Source of the DNA: Bin87 sp965221295
GTDB taxonomy: Bacteria > Chloroflexota > Dehalococcoidia > Lucifugimonadales > UBA3495
NCBI GenBank assembly: GCA_965221295.1
Contig: OZ244879.1
Span: forward strand, 1,798,001 to 1,862,000
DNA length: 64,000 nt
Direction: 5' to 3'
Part shown: in pieces, positions 18,947 through 27,439 of the stretch
How positions within the stretch are numbered: the stretch's first letter is position 1
How the letters are laid out: the number at the start of each line of letters is the position of its first letter
The notes under the pieces: generated by a model
Seen by the model: only the letters and a program-made list of their open reading frames with translations
Told to the model about the DNA's origin: nothing
The model's database searches: none
Translations under genes and position numbers: made by a program

Positions 18947-19897
18947 CTAGGGTACTCCTCTCATGACATAAGGAGAATACCTGTAGAAGTCGGCGTATTG
19001 TTCCAGAGCGGCCTCCGATTTTTGGTCGTCTTCGTCAATGAGGTAGCCCAGGGCTTTGCGAAGCTTCTGGCCAGTCTGCGAGTTAGAGGGTAGTATGTGC
19101 TGAAGGTGTAGACGCTCACGAGTACTAAGGACAGGAATGTCAATTAATTTTGGTTGTTCCCAGCCTAGATTGGCGAATTTCCAATCAGCATAAGTCTGTT
19201 CTATCTCATGTATTCTGCTGTCACTGCAAACCACTCCCGTCAAGGTAAACATTGGAGTTCTGTCTGAGTAATAGAAGGAACAGATTGGGACAAACTTGAG
19301 TGACATCGCTGCTGGTGGAAGGGCTTGTTCCGCTGCAACCCGAAGCATCTGCTGCAAAAGATAGGCAAACGGCTTGTGCCTGTTAGGAGGTTGAGCAGAT
19401 GGGTCAGGCATGACTTTTCCGAACTGGTTTCGAAACTCGTCAGGCTTTCTATCATCCTGGTAATCTCTTGGCGCAGATCGCAAAGTCACCTTGATCATAC
19501 TCAATTCTGGCACCATTGATAATAATGCTTTAAAGTCTTCAAAACATCGATATTCAAGTTTAGTGTAGTCAAGCCAAAAAATGCTTCTTCTGTCTTCGGG
19601 ATCATATTTGGCAATGTAAGACGTCACGTTATCTAGCACTAGCAGGAGAGTGCTAGTTGGCAAATGGAATTGTTGTCGCTTAAACGTTTCCTCTTCGACT
19701 TCGATTGACACCATGCTCATTCCAGGACAGTGCTCCTCCAGCATTCGAAAGTCTTCGAGATATGGACCTCCCAATCCGTGATAAGTATAGTCGCCCAAAG
19801 CCACGCCGCTCAATCGCTCGAGCCGCCTGATTGCCTCGATAAACGCAAACCGATCTGCCATTTTGTTGGGTCGCAGATGATAGGGCGGGTGTTTCAT
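18947..19897 (-). CDS. Methyltransferase-like (Rossmann-type) protein in a cytosine-methylase/MORC operon
   Basis: 316 residues from ATG 19897, which overlaps the upstream ATPase stop as ATGA, so the two are translationally coupled. YHGLGGPYLEDFRMLEE resembles a SAM-binding motif I loop, VSIEVEEETFKRQQFH the acidic end of strand 2, and SIFWLDYT a motif IV-like strand end, suggesting a class I methyltransferase fold. I know no precise family name. Its place as third gene behind a C5-cytosine methylase and a MORC-like ATPase suggests a modification or defence role, perhaps as a degenerate methylase or DNA-sensing subunit (inference). Confidence 0.6.
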   Translation of the reverse strand: MKHPPYHLRPNKMADRFAFIEAIRRLERLSGVALGDYTYHGLGGPYLEDFRMLEEHCPGMSMVSIEVEEETFKRQQFHLPTSTLLLVLDNVTSYIAKYDPEDRRSIFWLDYTKLEYRCFEDFKALLSMVPELSMIKVTLRSAPRDYQDDRKPDEFRNQFGKVMPDPSAQPPNRHKPFAYLLQQMLRVAAEQALPPAAMSLKFVPICSFYYSDRTPMFTLTGVVCSDSRIHEIEQTYADWKFANLGWEQPKLIDIPVLSTRERLHLQHILPSNSQTGQKLRKALGYLIDEDDQKSEAALEQYADFYRYSPYVMRGVP

Positions 19898-21303
19898 GAA
19901 CTCACCTCTTCGTGGTAGGCATCGAAGCAAGCCTCTCCGACTTCAGATGGACTCATATCAGAATCGCCGAAGTATTCCGCCACTGACTGGATTTTCGTCA
20001 ATTCCTTGGTGAAAGAAATTCGACGCATGGCTGGGTCTATCTTAACGGGGCGTGGCAACCGTGGCTTATACTGTTTTCCTACTAGCGGGGTCAGGGTGTT
20101 AGCAAATGTCAAACGTCCAGATTGGCCTTTTATTTCTTCAAGCGAACGAGGCGTCCCTTGTCGAATATGCCCAAGCGATTCTTCTGCCAGACCCTTCCAT
20201 CTATTGGTGTAATCCGTGAAGACCCGCATTCCCTCACGCATCTTATTCTTGACTTGAAGATAAACGGGTGATGAAGCATCAATGCCTCGTTTGGTGGTCG
20301 TGGTTGGCAATTTCGCAGGGTCATCCGATTTGAATTCAACTATGCCTGAAATAGCGATAAACTGGGTATGATAACGCGGCACTCCTGCCTCTCCCCATCC
20401 GGTCAGCTCACTCCTATCGCAATAAAGCACAGCGCGATCATTACAAAGTACTGTCCATCCCGCGTCGATGGAGGAATATCTAATGGCTTCCTGCTCGTTA
20501 AGGATTTCTCCCTCGGAAGGAATAGGTCGAGTAAAACCTACAGTCAAAAACACCTCCACTTCGTCGATTGATGTCTCGAATACAAACGGGAGGATCGCAC
20601 CATCTGGTGCTGATTGTCGATCATCAAAAACAATTTTAGTGGTGCGGGGTTTGACTGTTTCATCATTGATTGAAACTTCAAAGCCTTTGTCCATGATGTA
20701 TGCGTAATGGGTGGATACAGTGTCTCGAAGTTCGCGTTCAAATGACTTGCTCGCTTCGCCAAAAGTACTGGAGATCCCAGCATACAAGTCTTCTATCAGA
20801 ATAGTGGTTCCGTGTCGTTCTCCAAGGGCATTTGTACTCCGGACAGGGATTTTCCAATCCAATTCGTTATCGATCCAATCTGGAGTTATTTCGACTTCGT
20901 ATTGGTCTTCCTCTGCCCGAGTTGATATTAGACAATGTCTACCAATCTTGAATATAGCCCTCTTCATGCCAATGCCATACACTCCCACTGAGCCAGCAGC
21001 AATATCGACTCTGCCGGGAGATCGTCCCATTCTGAAAGCGTACTCGTGGAGGCGCCACGGAATGCCGCCGCAATTATCTGAGATGGTGAATGAGGCGGCG
21101 TCGAACGCTATTTCAGCCCTATAACCCTTGTAGGGCTGAGGTCCGGATGATCCAGCAGACCTTAATATCCCGTCGACACAATTGTCGAGAAGATCTAGAA
21201 TGGCCTCTTCCAGTTTGATGTCTCGTGTCAGCATCGAAACGAAAAATGACTTGACCGGCGATGCATCCACCAGCCCATAGGGAGTCTGCTCGGTGACTTT
21301 CAT
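19894..21303 (-). CDS. GHKL (HSP90/MORC-like) ATPase of a restriction-modification-type operon
   Basis: 469 residues. The Bergerat ATP-binding fold is clear: N-box AILDLLDNCVDGI (about 34-46), G1 box DNCGGI (about 76-81) and G2 box GVYGIGMKRAIF (about 107-118). The layout matches the prokaryotic MORC/MutL-like ATPases known from restriction-modification neighbourhoods (described by Iyer, Abhiman and Aravind). Such proteins probably use ATP-driven dimer closure to clamp DNA. It sits 16 bases behind a cytosine-C5 methyltransferase and overlaps the next gene by ATGA, so the three form one operon. No nuclease motif is visible in it. Confidence 0.8.
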   Translation of the reverse strand: MKVTEQTPYGLVDASPVKSFFVSMLTRDIKLEEAILDLLDNCVDGILRSAGSSGPQPYKGYRAEIAFDAASFTISDNCGGIPWRLHEYAFRMGRSPGRVDIAAGSVGVYGIGMKRAIFKIGRHCLISTRAEEDQYEVEITPDWIDNELDWKIPVRSTNALGERHGTTILIEDLYAGISSTFGEASKSFERELRDTVSTHYAYIMDKGFEVSINDETVKPRTTKIVFDDRQSAPDGAILPFVFETSIDEVEVFLTVGFTRPIPSEGEILNEQEAIRYSSIDAGWTVLCNDRAVLYCDRSELTGWGEAGVPRYHTQFIAISGIVEFKSDDPAKLPTTTTKRGIDASSPVYLQVKNKMREGMRVFTDYTNRWKGLAEESLGHIRQGTPRSLEEIKGQSGRLTFANTLTPLVGKQYKPRLPRPVKIDPAMRRISFTKELTKIQSVAEYFGDSDMSPSEVGEACFDAYHEEVSS

Positions 21304-21319
21304 CTTGTACCTCTGCGGT

Positions 21320-22498
21320 TCATTCCGTGTTATGGGGAGTTCTCAGTGCAGTAGCAACTACACGAAAAAGGTGCTCCGCGAGAATGGGTGCGACACTATT
21401 TCCAATTTGTCGAAAACTGTGCCATTTCGTAGGTGAAAACTGAAACCAATCCGGGAAGCCTTGTAGGCGCGCCGCCTCTCGGGGCGTTATGACTCGGGGT
21501 TCCGTAGGGTGTATGGGCCTTACTGCCTGAAAGCTACCCAATTCAGGACCAGTACCTGCCCTTAGAGTCGGACAAAAACCTTCAGGATCAAGTCTGTATG
21601 ATTTCGAGATGCGGTCATAATTCCCACATAAAGTGTTAGCATAGCGCTCAATGACGCGAGCGGAATGCGCAGTACCGAGGAATCCAGATGCTTCGCAATT
21701 GTCCCGCAAGCGCTTCAAAGCGCTCTTGTTTCCCACACCTGCTGGCACGTGGCCGTGGAGCCTCTGCGCATAATTTCCGTTTCCGTAAAGCTTAACTACA
21801 CGCCACCCCTGTCTTTCTTGTTGCCATGTTGGATCAATGTCAACTGGTAACCCCTCCAAAGCATCCTTCACATAAATTCGCTCACTTGGAGTAATTGGTG
21901 CAAAGTCATCTATAGTCAATGGACCCATTTCATCGGTACGATAACCGAAAAAGAAGACCCGCTTTCTGAGGGTTGGAGTGCCATACTCATTTGCTGCCAT
22001 TACCATTGGAGGCAAGACCACATAATCTCTATCGACATACTTCATAGCCCGCTCACGTACTTCATCGTGAGTGTTTTTTAGAATGCCAGGTACATTTTCG
22101 GCCATAAAAAATGTTGGCTGGACTTCGGAAACGATGCGAAAAAACTCAACAAACAAGTCATTACGTATGTCGCCGCAGTGTCCTCTTCCCATAGCACTAA
22201 ACCCCTGGCAGGGAGGCCCCCCTATGATTCCGGCAATGACACCCTTACCCGTTGGCATTTTGCCCTTCAGCGACCAGCCTGTTAGTTCCGCAATGTCGGC
22301 CTCCAGATGAATCGTATCAGGGAAATTGAGGCCATGAGCCCTGAGTGCTTCTCTGTCGTTGTCAACTGCGCCTATGACTGGCAACCCTGCGCGGGTGCAG
22401 CCTAAGCTGAGGCCTCCAACACCGCAGAACAAATCTACGACATTGTGCTCGCCTGAGCCGCAGGTGACTATGTATGGATTCGCGCCCACAAGCAACAT
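21320..22498 (-). CDS. dcm: DNA (cytosine-5)-methyltransferase
   Basis: 392 residues with the ordered motifs of C5 methylases: I DLFCGVGGLSLG (22-33), IV GGPPCQGFS with catalytic Cys97, VI AENVPG, VIII-like TLRAGTG, IX-like RVITPREAARLQGFPDWF and X QIGNSVAP. It transfers methyl from SAM to cytosine C5; the target-recognition region lies between motifs VIII and IX and its site is unknown. It is first gene of an operon with the GHKL ATPase. The inverted repeat GGCAA-TTG-TTGCC (22512-22524) lies just upstream and could be an operator. Confidence 0.9.
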   Translation of the reverse strand: MLLVGANPYIVTCGSGEHNVVDLFCGVGGLSLGCTRAGLPVIGAVDNDREALRAHGLNFPDTIHLEADIAELTGWSLKGKMPTGKGVIAGIIGGPPCQGFSAMGRGHCGDIRNDLFVEFFRIVSEVQPTFFMAENVPGILKNTHDEVRERAMKYVDRDYVVLPPMVMAANEYGTPTLRKRVFFFGYRTDEMGPLTIDDFAPITPSERIYVKDALEGLPVDIDPTWQQERQGWRVVKLYGNGNYAQRLHGHVPAGVGNKSALKRLRDNCEASGFLGTAHSARVIERYANTLCGNYDRISKSYRLDPEGFCPTLRAGTGPELGSFQAVRPIHPTEPRVITPREAARLQGFPDWFQFSPTKWHSFRQIGNSVAPILAEHLFRVVATALRTPHNTE

Positions 22499-22922
22499 CC
22501 CCTTTCAGTGTGGCAATTGTTGCCCCATGTTATACGAAAGCTGTATCGCAAAATTTAATGGCTTCAAGGATTTCGGCTTTTTAGCATGGCAATGTCCTGG
22601 AGCAAAGGCCTGATAGCCGGTCCTGCGCTGTTGGCCATGACGGAAGCACCGGGGAGGCTGGTGGCATAAACCGGGAAGTGCCAGATGATCGGTTGCCAAG
22701 TTCCCGATCGAATTTGCCAACCTCAAGCGAACCGACACTGCGCTACCGCCTCTTCAAATTGGGAGCAATCGGTTTAGATGCTTCCCTGCTAACCACAGGA
22801 TTGCGCCCCCCGTAGATTTGCGCAAGGATACGAGGCCTAGGGATGGGCTGTCAAGGTTTTGCCTTGTAACCGGCAGGGTCGTATGGCCGTTAGGAGGTGG
22901 CGCTGTGAGCCAAGCTATCCCA
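22499..22922. other. Intergenic spacer upstream of the cytosine methylase
   Basis: No gene is supported here. Near the methylase start is a short perfect inverted repeat (22512-22524, 5-bp arms), a possible operator, and a TATAAC box on the minus strand (about 22529-22534) without a convincing -35 partner. Confidence 0.35.
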
Positions 22923-25900
22923 TCACACCAGGCCATCGGAGCACACGATGCGTATTACCTGGGGATCGGGGGCGCCCCCGCCATTGGCATCGTCTGGCGG
23001 GTTCAGGCGGTAGCGTTCACGGAGGGCCTCAAGGCGGGTTAGCAGCACGGTGCCTTGAAGCCTCAGGTCCTTGATTTCCACCAGGGCGCTTTCAACTGGA
23101 GCCGAGACTTCCCCGAGGAAAATCCGGCGCAAGGTGTCGATACGCCGGACCATATCGGCGTTGTCAGCAGCATCGCGGGCAGAGAGGCTCAATTGACGCG
23201 ATACGTAGCGGCGCGCCCGTGTATCGCGAGGTCGTCTGGCCCTGCCCAGTCGCTGCTGCGATTCTGTCCTGAACTCATGGAACGCCGCCATGACCCGCTC
23301 GTTGGTGTCTTCTGGCAGGACGCTGGCGGGCGTATTCGGCCCGCATTCAGCGGCGGCAATGAACTGCGCGGGACTGATGGGGCGGGGCTGCAAATCGTTG
23401 CCCACCGCAAAGCAGCCCTTGGTTTCTCCGACGCTGAACAGCGCCAGCGTCTCTCCCTGACGGGGGTCGTCGAAAGGCGTAGGCAATGAGGACAGCGTTG
23501 TCGGGGACAACAGAGGAGGCTGCCCTCCTTCCATCGCCAGCACGTTTTGGGCGTACTGGTCCGCTGACTCCGATGCTTTCGTCACACGCGCGGGCAACGC
23601 CGACCGGATGCCGTCGGGTAGGTTCGTGATGATATTCCACAGTTCCGGGTCTTCTTCCTGTATGCGTTGGAGCAACGTGATTGCCCGCTGATTGGCCGCC
23701 ACCTCGTCCAACCCGTCGTCCAGCTCCGGCAACGACTTGTCCTGGTAGATGCGGTACATGGCGCCGGCGTTCAACCGCTCGGACTCCGACAGCAGCTTAC
23801 TGTCCAAGCCGATGAGGTCGTGGAAGGACTGGATTCTCTGGTGCAACGTCTCCGTCAGCGACAGTTTGGCGTCTACCTCCAGGTCCGGCCACATGTTGTG
23901 CAGGTTGATGATGTCGTACTCGGAGCCGATGCGGTCAACCCGGCCGAACCGCTGGATCAGTCGCACCGGGTTCCAGTGCAGGTCGTAGTTGAGGACACGG
24001 GCGCAGTCCTGTAGGTTCTGTCCCTCTGAAACTATGTCCGTTGCCAGCAACACCCGAATCTCCGGACCGGCCAACGTCTCTCGCGGACCCAGATTCCAGG
24101 ACGGGGCAAACCGCTTGACTATCCTCTCAGCGTCGTGGCTGGTGGCTCCTGTCAGACGGGCGATTTCGGGCTGCTGGTCTCCGGGATTCAACTGCTGGTA
24201 CAGGTACTCGATGGTTGTCTCCGCCTCGGAGAACACCAACACCTTACCTTCCTGTACTTCCGGTAGAGCCAAGAACTCCCGCAGCGCCCTCAGCTTGTCG
24301 TCGTCGTCAGGGCCGATGTCCTTGACTCGCGTCAGGATGTTTTCGAGCAGGTGATAGTCAGCGTCCAGATCTTCCAACCATCGGCTGGTATCGAAGTCTA
24401 CGGCATCATGCACCAGCGTTTGGCGTTCCATGCCCAACTGCTGGCGGCGGCGTTCTTCTTCTTGGAGGGCTTCCAGCAGGTCGTCAACATCAAACGACTG
24501 CCCAGCCAGCAGCCGGGTTGCCGTGCCGCCAATGGGTACGAAACCTGCGGTGAGGGCCTCACGGAAGTTTCGGTTGCTGGACATGAGGGAAGCAAGCGTT
24601 GACCGGAAGGCCTCGATGCTGGACTCCAGCCGCTTGAGCAACAACACGCCCATCAGCTTGGCGATTCTGTCTCTGGCGCGATTGAGGTCCCGATATTCGG
24701 GCTTGGCCTTAGCGTCTTCCGTCAGGTATTCGGTGGCCCGGTAGCGTGACGCCTTGTGCCGTCCCAACTGATTTTGCAATTCGGTGAATGACCCGGCCTT
24801 TGCGTATACCTTATCCAGGCGATACTCCACGTTGCTCAAGACTGGATCGGGGAAACGAATAGGCTTGCCGTTCACCTGTGCCGAGTCGCCGTAGAGGTCC
24901 CGGATGTCCTTGCGGCGGCGGCGAATGAACACGGGCAGGAGGGCCTGGTTGATTTCCGCGCGAGGGACGCTGGGCTTGTCTGGGGGCAATGGCGGCGCTC
25001 CCTTCGACCCGGTGGACTCCCATGCGCTGAATTCCCCTTCATAATTCTCGTATTCAGCACGGTAAGACAACCATCGCTGGGCATTCTGGAAGTAGGATTC
25101 CAAGCTCAGCGGCTCAATGTTCAGGCCATGCTCGGTGTCGTGCAGGAACAGCCGCAGTTGCCGGTAGATGTCCATTGGCCCCAGGTTCTGCGGGGTGGCG
25201 CTCAGCAGCACCACCTTGTGATCACCCGATTCCAGGTAGCTTGCCAACCCTCTCGACCTGCGGTTGATGTTGCGGAAGTTGTGCGCTTCGTCCACCAGCA
25301 CGGGGCCGCGATTGGGATACTCTTGCTCCAGGACTATGCCGCGTCCTGGCAGATCTGGGTCAACGTAGCGTCCTGTTTCCTCGTCGTATTCGACATCGGG
25401 CGGAGGGGCGATGACGCTGTGGGAGACCACCTCGGCGCCCAGACCGAAGCGTTCATTGAAGGTTTCCCACATGGGTTTAAGTCCGGCGGGGCAGAGAATA
25501 AGAGGCGGCCCATCATTGGGATAGCTCACCCTTAACTGCCGCAGCAGTTCCGCACCGATGAAGGTCTTGCCCAGCCCCACCACGTCGCCGATGTAGCAGC
25601 CTCCATAGGCGTCGACCATGGACAGGGCGCGGCTTACGGCGTCCAATTGGAAGTTGGCCAAGGACTCATCACGGGCCGGCAACGGCAGTGGCCCGGCTCC
25701 GACCTCTGTGTAGTAGAGTTCGTAGAGCGCCTTGAGGTACACGTGGTAGGGCGGCGTCTCGGCCAAGGGCCAAGACCGTTCCAGTTCTGTTACCAGGGCG
25801 GGGCCGATGTCCTCCGAATCGTTCCACAGGTCGTCGAACCAGTCGCGCAGGGCCGCCATTTCCGCATCGCCGGTAACCCGCACGTTCAGTTCGGTGTTGC

Positions 25901-26417
25901 CCGTGAAGCCGGCCAGAGTCAGGTTGGACGAGCCGACCACCGCCGCGCCCGGCTCGGCGTGGTTGTCGTACCAGCACAGGTACGCCTTGGCGTGGAGGGG
26001 GCTGCGCAGGTAGGCCCGCACATCCACCTTGCCGCCGGCAATCAGGTCCCGCAGCTTCGACACTGCTGCTTCCGTGCCCTTTTCCTGGGGCAGCATCGCC
26101 ACGCCCTCTGCGATTCGGGAAACTGCCTCCTGCGCCAGCTGACCGCGTTGGCCGCGCCGAACTATGGAATCTGCATCCAACCGGGCTTGAAGGGCTTCCC
26201 GCTGCTGGAGACCCACGGCAACCTCTTCCAGAACCTGCCGGTCAGTTCGGCCCACCAAGATACGCACTCGGTCAATACCGGCCAGGTCGTCGGCCAGGGT
26301 TTCGAAGCCACTGACGAAGAAGTACCCGACGGCGATGTCGGCGCGGGCGGAACTGCCCAGCATCTCCTTGAGGCGGGTGAGCAGGTCCGGTTCGGTGGTG
26401 GCGTGGAGGATGTTCAA
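22923..26417 (-). CDS. Phospholipase D-like / SNF2-family DNA helicase
   Basis: 1,164 residues from TTG 26417, which has GGGAG seven bases upstream; longer starts would overlap the PIN gene. The N-terminal ~220 residues form a PLD-like domain: LHAKAYLCWY and GSSNLTLAGF give the H.K and downstream GSxN pattern. Then comes an SNF2-type SF2 helicase core: GDVVGLGKTF (Walker A), VDEAHNFRN (DEAH box), LLSATPQN (motif III), and EGQNLQDC with RLIQRFGRVDRIG (motifs V and VI). Such PLD-SNF2 proteins occur in phage-defence loci with adenine methylases (DISARM and related), usually translocating on DNA. Here it is the last gene of an operon led by the methyltransferase at 27440-30574. Confidence 0.85.
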   Translation of the reverse strand: MNILHATTEPDLLTRLKEMLGSSARADIAVGYFFVSGFETLADDLAGIDRVRILVGRTDRQVLEEVAVGLQQREALQARLDADSIVRRGQRGQLAQEAVSRIAEGVAMLPQEKGTEAAVSKLRDLIAGGKVDVRAYLRSPLHAKAYLCWYDNHAEPGAAVVGSSNLTLAGFTGNTELNVRVTGDAEMAALRDWFDDLWNDSEDIGPALVTELERSWPLAETPPYHVYLKALYELYYTEVGAGPLPLPARDESLANFQLDAVSRALSMVDAYGGCYIGDVVGLGKTFIGAELLRQLRVSYPNDGPPLILCPAGLKPMWETFNERFGLGAEVVSHSVIAPPPDVEYDEETGRYVDPDLPGRGIVLEQEYPNRGPVLVDEAHNFRNINRRSRGLASYLESGDHKVVLLSATPQNLGPMDIYRQLRLFLHDTEHGLNIEPLSLESYFQNAQRWLSYRAEYENYEGEFSAWESTGSKGAPPLPPDKPSVPRAEINQALLPVFIRRRRKDIRDLYGDSAQVNGKPIRFPDPVLSNVEYRLDKVYAKAGSFTELQNQLGRHKASRYRATEYLTEDAKAKPEYRDLNRARDRIAKLMGVLLLKRLESSIEAFRSTLASLMSSNRNFREALTAGFVPIGGTATRLLAGQSFDVDDLLEALQEEERRRQQLGMERQTLVHDAVDFDTSRWLEDLDADYHLLENILTRVKDIGPDDDDKLRALREFLALPEVQEGKVLVFSEAETTIEYLYQQLNPGDQQPEIARLTGATSHDAERIVKRFAPSWNLGPRETLAGPEIRVLLATDIVSEGQNLQDCARVLNYDLHWNPVRLIQRFGRVDRIGSEYDIINLHNMWPDLEVDAKLSLTETLHQRIQSFHDLIGLDSKLLSESERLNAGAMYRIYQDKSLPELDDGLDEVAANQRAITLLQRIQEEDPELWNIITNLPDGIRSALPARVTKASESADQYAQNVLAMEGGQPPLLSPTTLSSLPTPFDDPRQGETLALFSVGETKGCFAVGNDLQPRPISPAQFIAAAECGPNTPASVLPEDTNERVMAAFHEFRTESQQRLGRARRPRDTRARRYVSRQLSLSARDAADNADMVRRIDTLRRIFLGEVSAPVESALVEIKDLRLQGTVLLTRLEALRERYRLNPPDDANGGGAPDPQVIRIVCSDGLV

Positions 26418-26463
26418 TGCGCAACTCCCTGTACAGACTCGGCGGCAGGAATGCGAAGCCCCA

Positions 26464-26886
26464 TCATCGCTGACCGCGACGCAGGAGGGCCACGAATCCG
26501 GCCTGCTCAAAATCCTGATCGTGGGCCAGTGCTTCTGTAATGCCGTATTCTTCCATCACCAGAAAACTGGCGCAGTCCGTCAGCCCCCAAGTCTGATCGG
26601 GGCGCGAAGCATAGCGCGCCACCGCCGCCTGGAACTGCGCCCTTGTTTGAGATACTACCTCCACGTTCGGGTTATTCTCCAGTTCACGAACCATCTGCAC
26701 AGCCAGTAGCCTGAAGGTCTGTCCTCTTCCAGACAGGTGATTCAACGCTTCCACCAAAGCCATCTCAGTGGTGACGATGGAGTCCGAGATATGGCGTTCG
26801 GCCAACATCTTGGCCTGTTCATGCAGTTGGTCCCGGGGATACAGCAAGGCAATCCAATGTCCTGCGTCAGCGAAAACTGTCGGCAT
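26464..26886 (-). CDS. vapC: VapC-like PIN-domain ribonuclease toxin
   Basis: 140 residues. MPTVFADAGHWIALLYPRD carries the first acidic residue of the PIN site, EMALVEALNHL the second, and GLTDCASFLVMEE plus ALAHDQDFEQAGF the C-terminal acidic cluster. Such toxins cleave RNA, often tRNA. The start overlaps the antitoxin stop as TAATG, as in coupled toxin-antitoxin pairs. It lies inside the helicase-methyltransferase operon, which is unusual. Confidence 0.85.
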   Translation of the reverse strand: MPTVFADAGHWIALLYPRDQLHEQAKMLAERHISDSIVTTEMALVEALNHLSGRGQTFRLLAVQMVRELENNPNVEVVSQTRAQFQAAVARYASRPDQTWGLTDCASFLVMEEYGITEALAHDQDFEQAGFVALLRRGQR

Positions 26887-27182
26887 TAATCCTCTTCCTT
26901 CGGGTGTCCATACAGATAGTGCTTCTTGTTCTTTGCGAGGTCGGTGGGCAGGCCTTCCCAGGCATCATCCGGAACAGATTTCCTGAGTCGCTCAAAGAGC
27001 TCCGGGATGGTCTCGCCATGCTGTTGCACAGTCTCGGCTGCGCCATCTTCGGCTCTGCCCGCTTTGACAGACGCCTTCTCTTCCTCGATAAACACGGTTA
27101 CCTCCGCGCCGTCTTTCAGGTCGAGAGGCTCCATGGGTGTCAGCACCCCGTTGGCGTATGTGGCCCTGAAAGTCGAAATCAT
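26886..27182 (-). CDS. AF2212-like (DUF104) antitoxin
   Basis: 98 residues from ATG 27182, with GGAG six bases upstream. The N-terminal block ISTFRATYANGVLTPMEPLD followed by LKDGAEVTVFIEE is the beta-hairpin of AF2212-like antitoxins, which neutralise PIN toxins. The C-terminal part (about 60-98) is charged and probably wraps the toxin. It overlaps the VapC gene. Confidence 0.8.
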   Translation of the reverse strand: MISTFRATYANGVLTPMEPLDLKDGAEVTVFIEEEKASVKAGRAEDGAAETVQQHGETIPELFERLRKSVPDDAWEGLPTDLAKNKKHYLYGHPKEED

Positions 27183-27219
27183 GGTTCGCTCCATTCCTCC
27201 ATTCTCCGGGGCTAATCGG

Positions 27220-27438
27220 TTAGAGTTCGTAGGATTCATATCGGTCGCCGTAGCGACGCCGTTTTCCGGAAGTCAGGCCATCCGTCTCGCCGGACCTCAA
27301 GGCAACCTTGGCCACCCGACGCGCTTGCCTGTGGTTACGAAGACCGGTTGCCCTATTGTCGCGGACGACGCGGGTTAGCAAGTCCTGCTTACCATCGCGG
27401 CCCAACCCTCTGATGTAGTTCCTGGTCGTTTTGCTCAT
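27220..27438 (-). CDS. Small basic hypothetical protein
   Basis: 72 residues, strongly basic (many Arg/Lys, such as RNHRQARRVAKVALRSG), with no recognised family. The ATG follows the methyltransferase stop by one base, and the stop lies 38 bases before the antitoxin start, so position supports a real, translationally coupled gene. It could bind nucleic acid, judged from charge only. Confidence 0.5.
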   Translation of the reverse strand: MSKTTRNYIRGLGRDGKQDLLTRVVRDNRATGLRNHRQARRVAKVALRSGETDGLTSGKRRRYGDRYESYEL

Positions 27439-27439
27439 G

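Noticed and set aside
23055..23489. Plus-strand frames antisense to the helicase gene
   Set aside because: Antisense of conserved SNF2 coding sequence; no motifs or ribosome sites.
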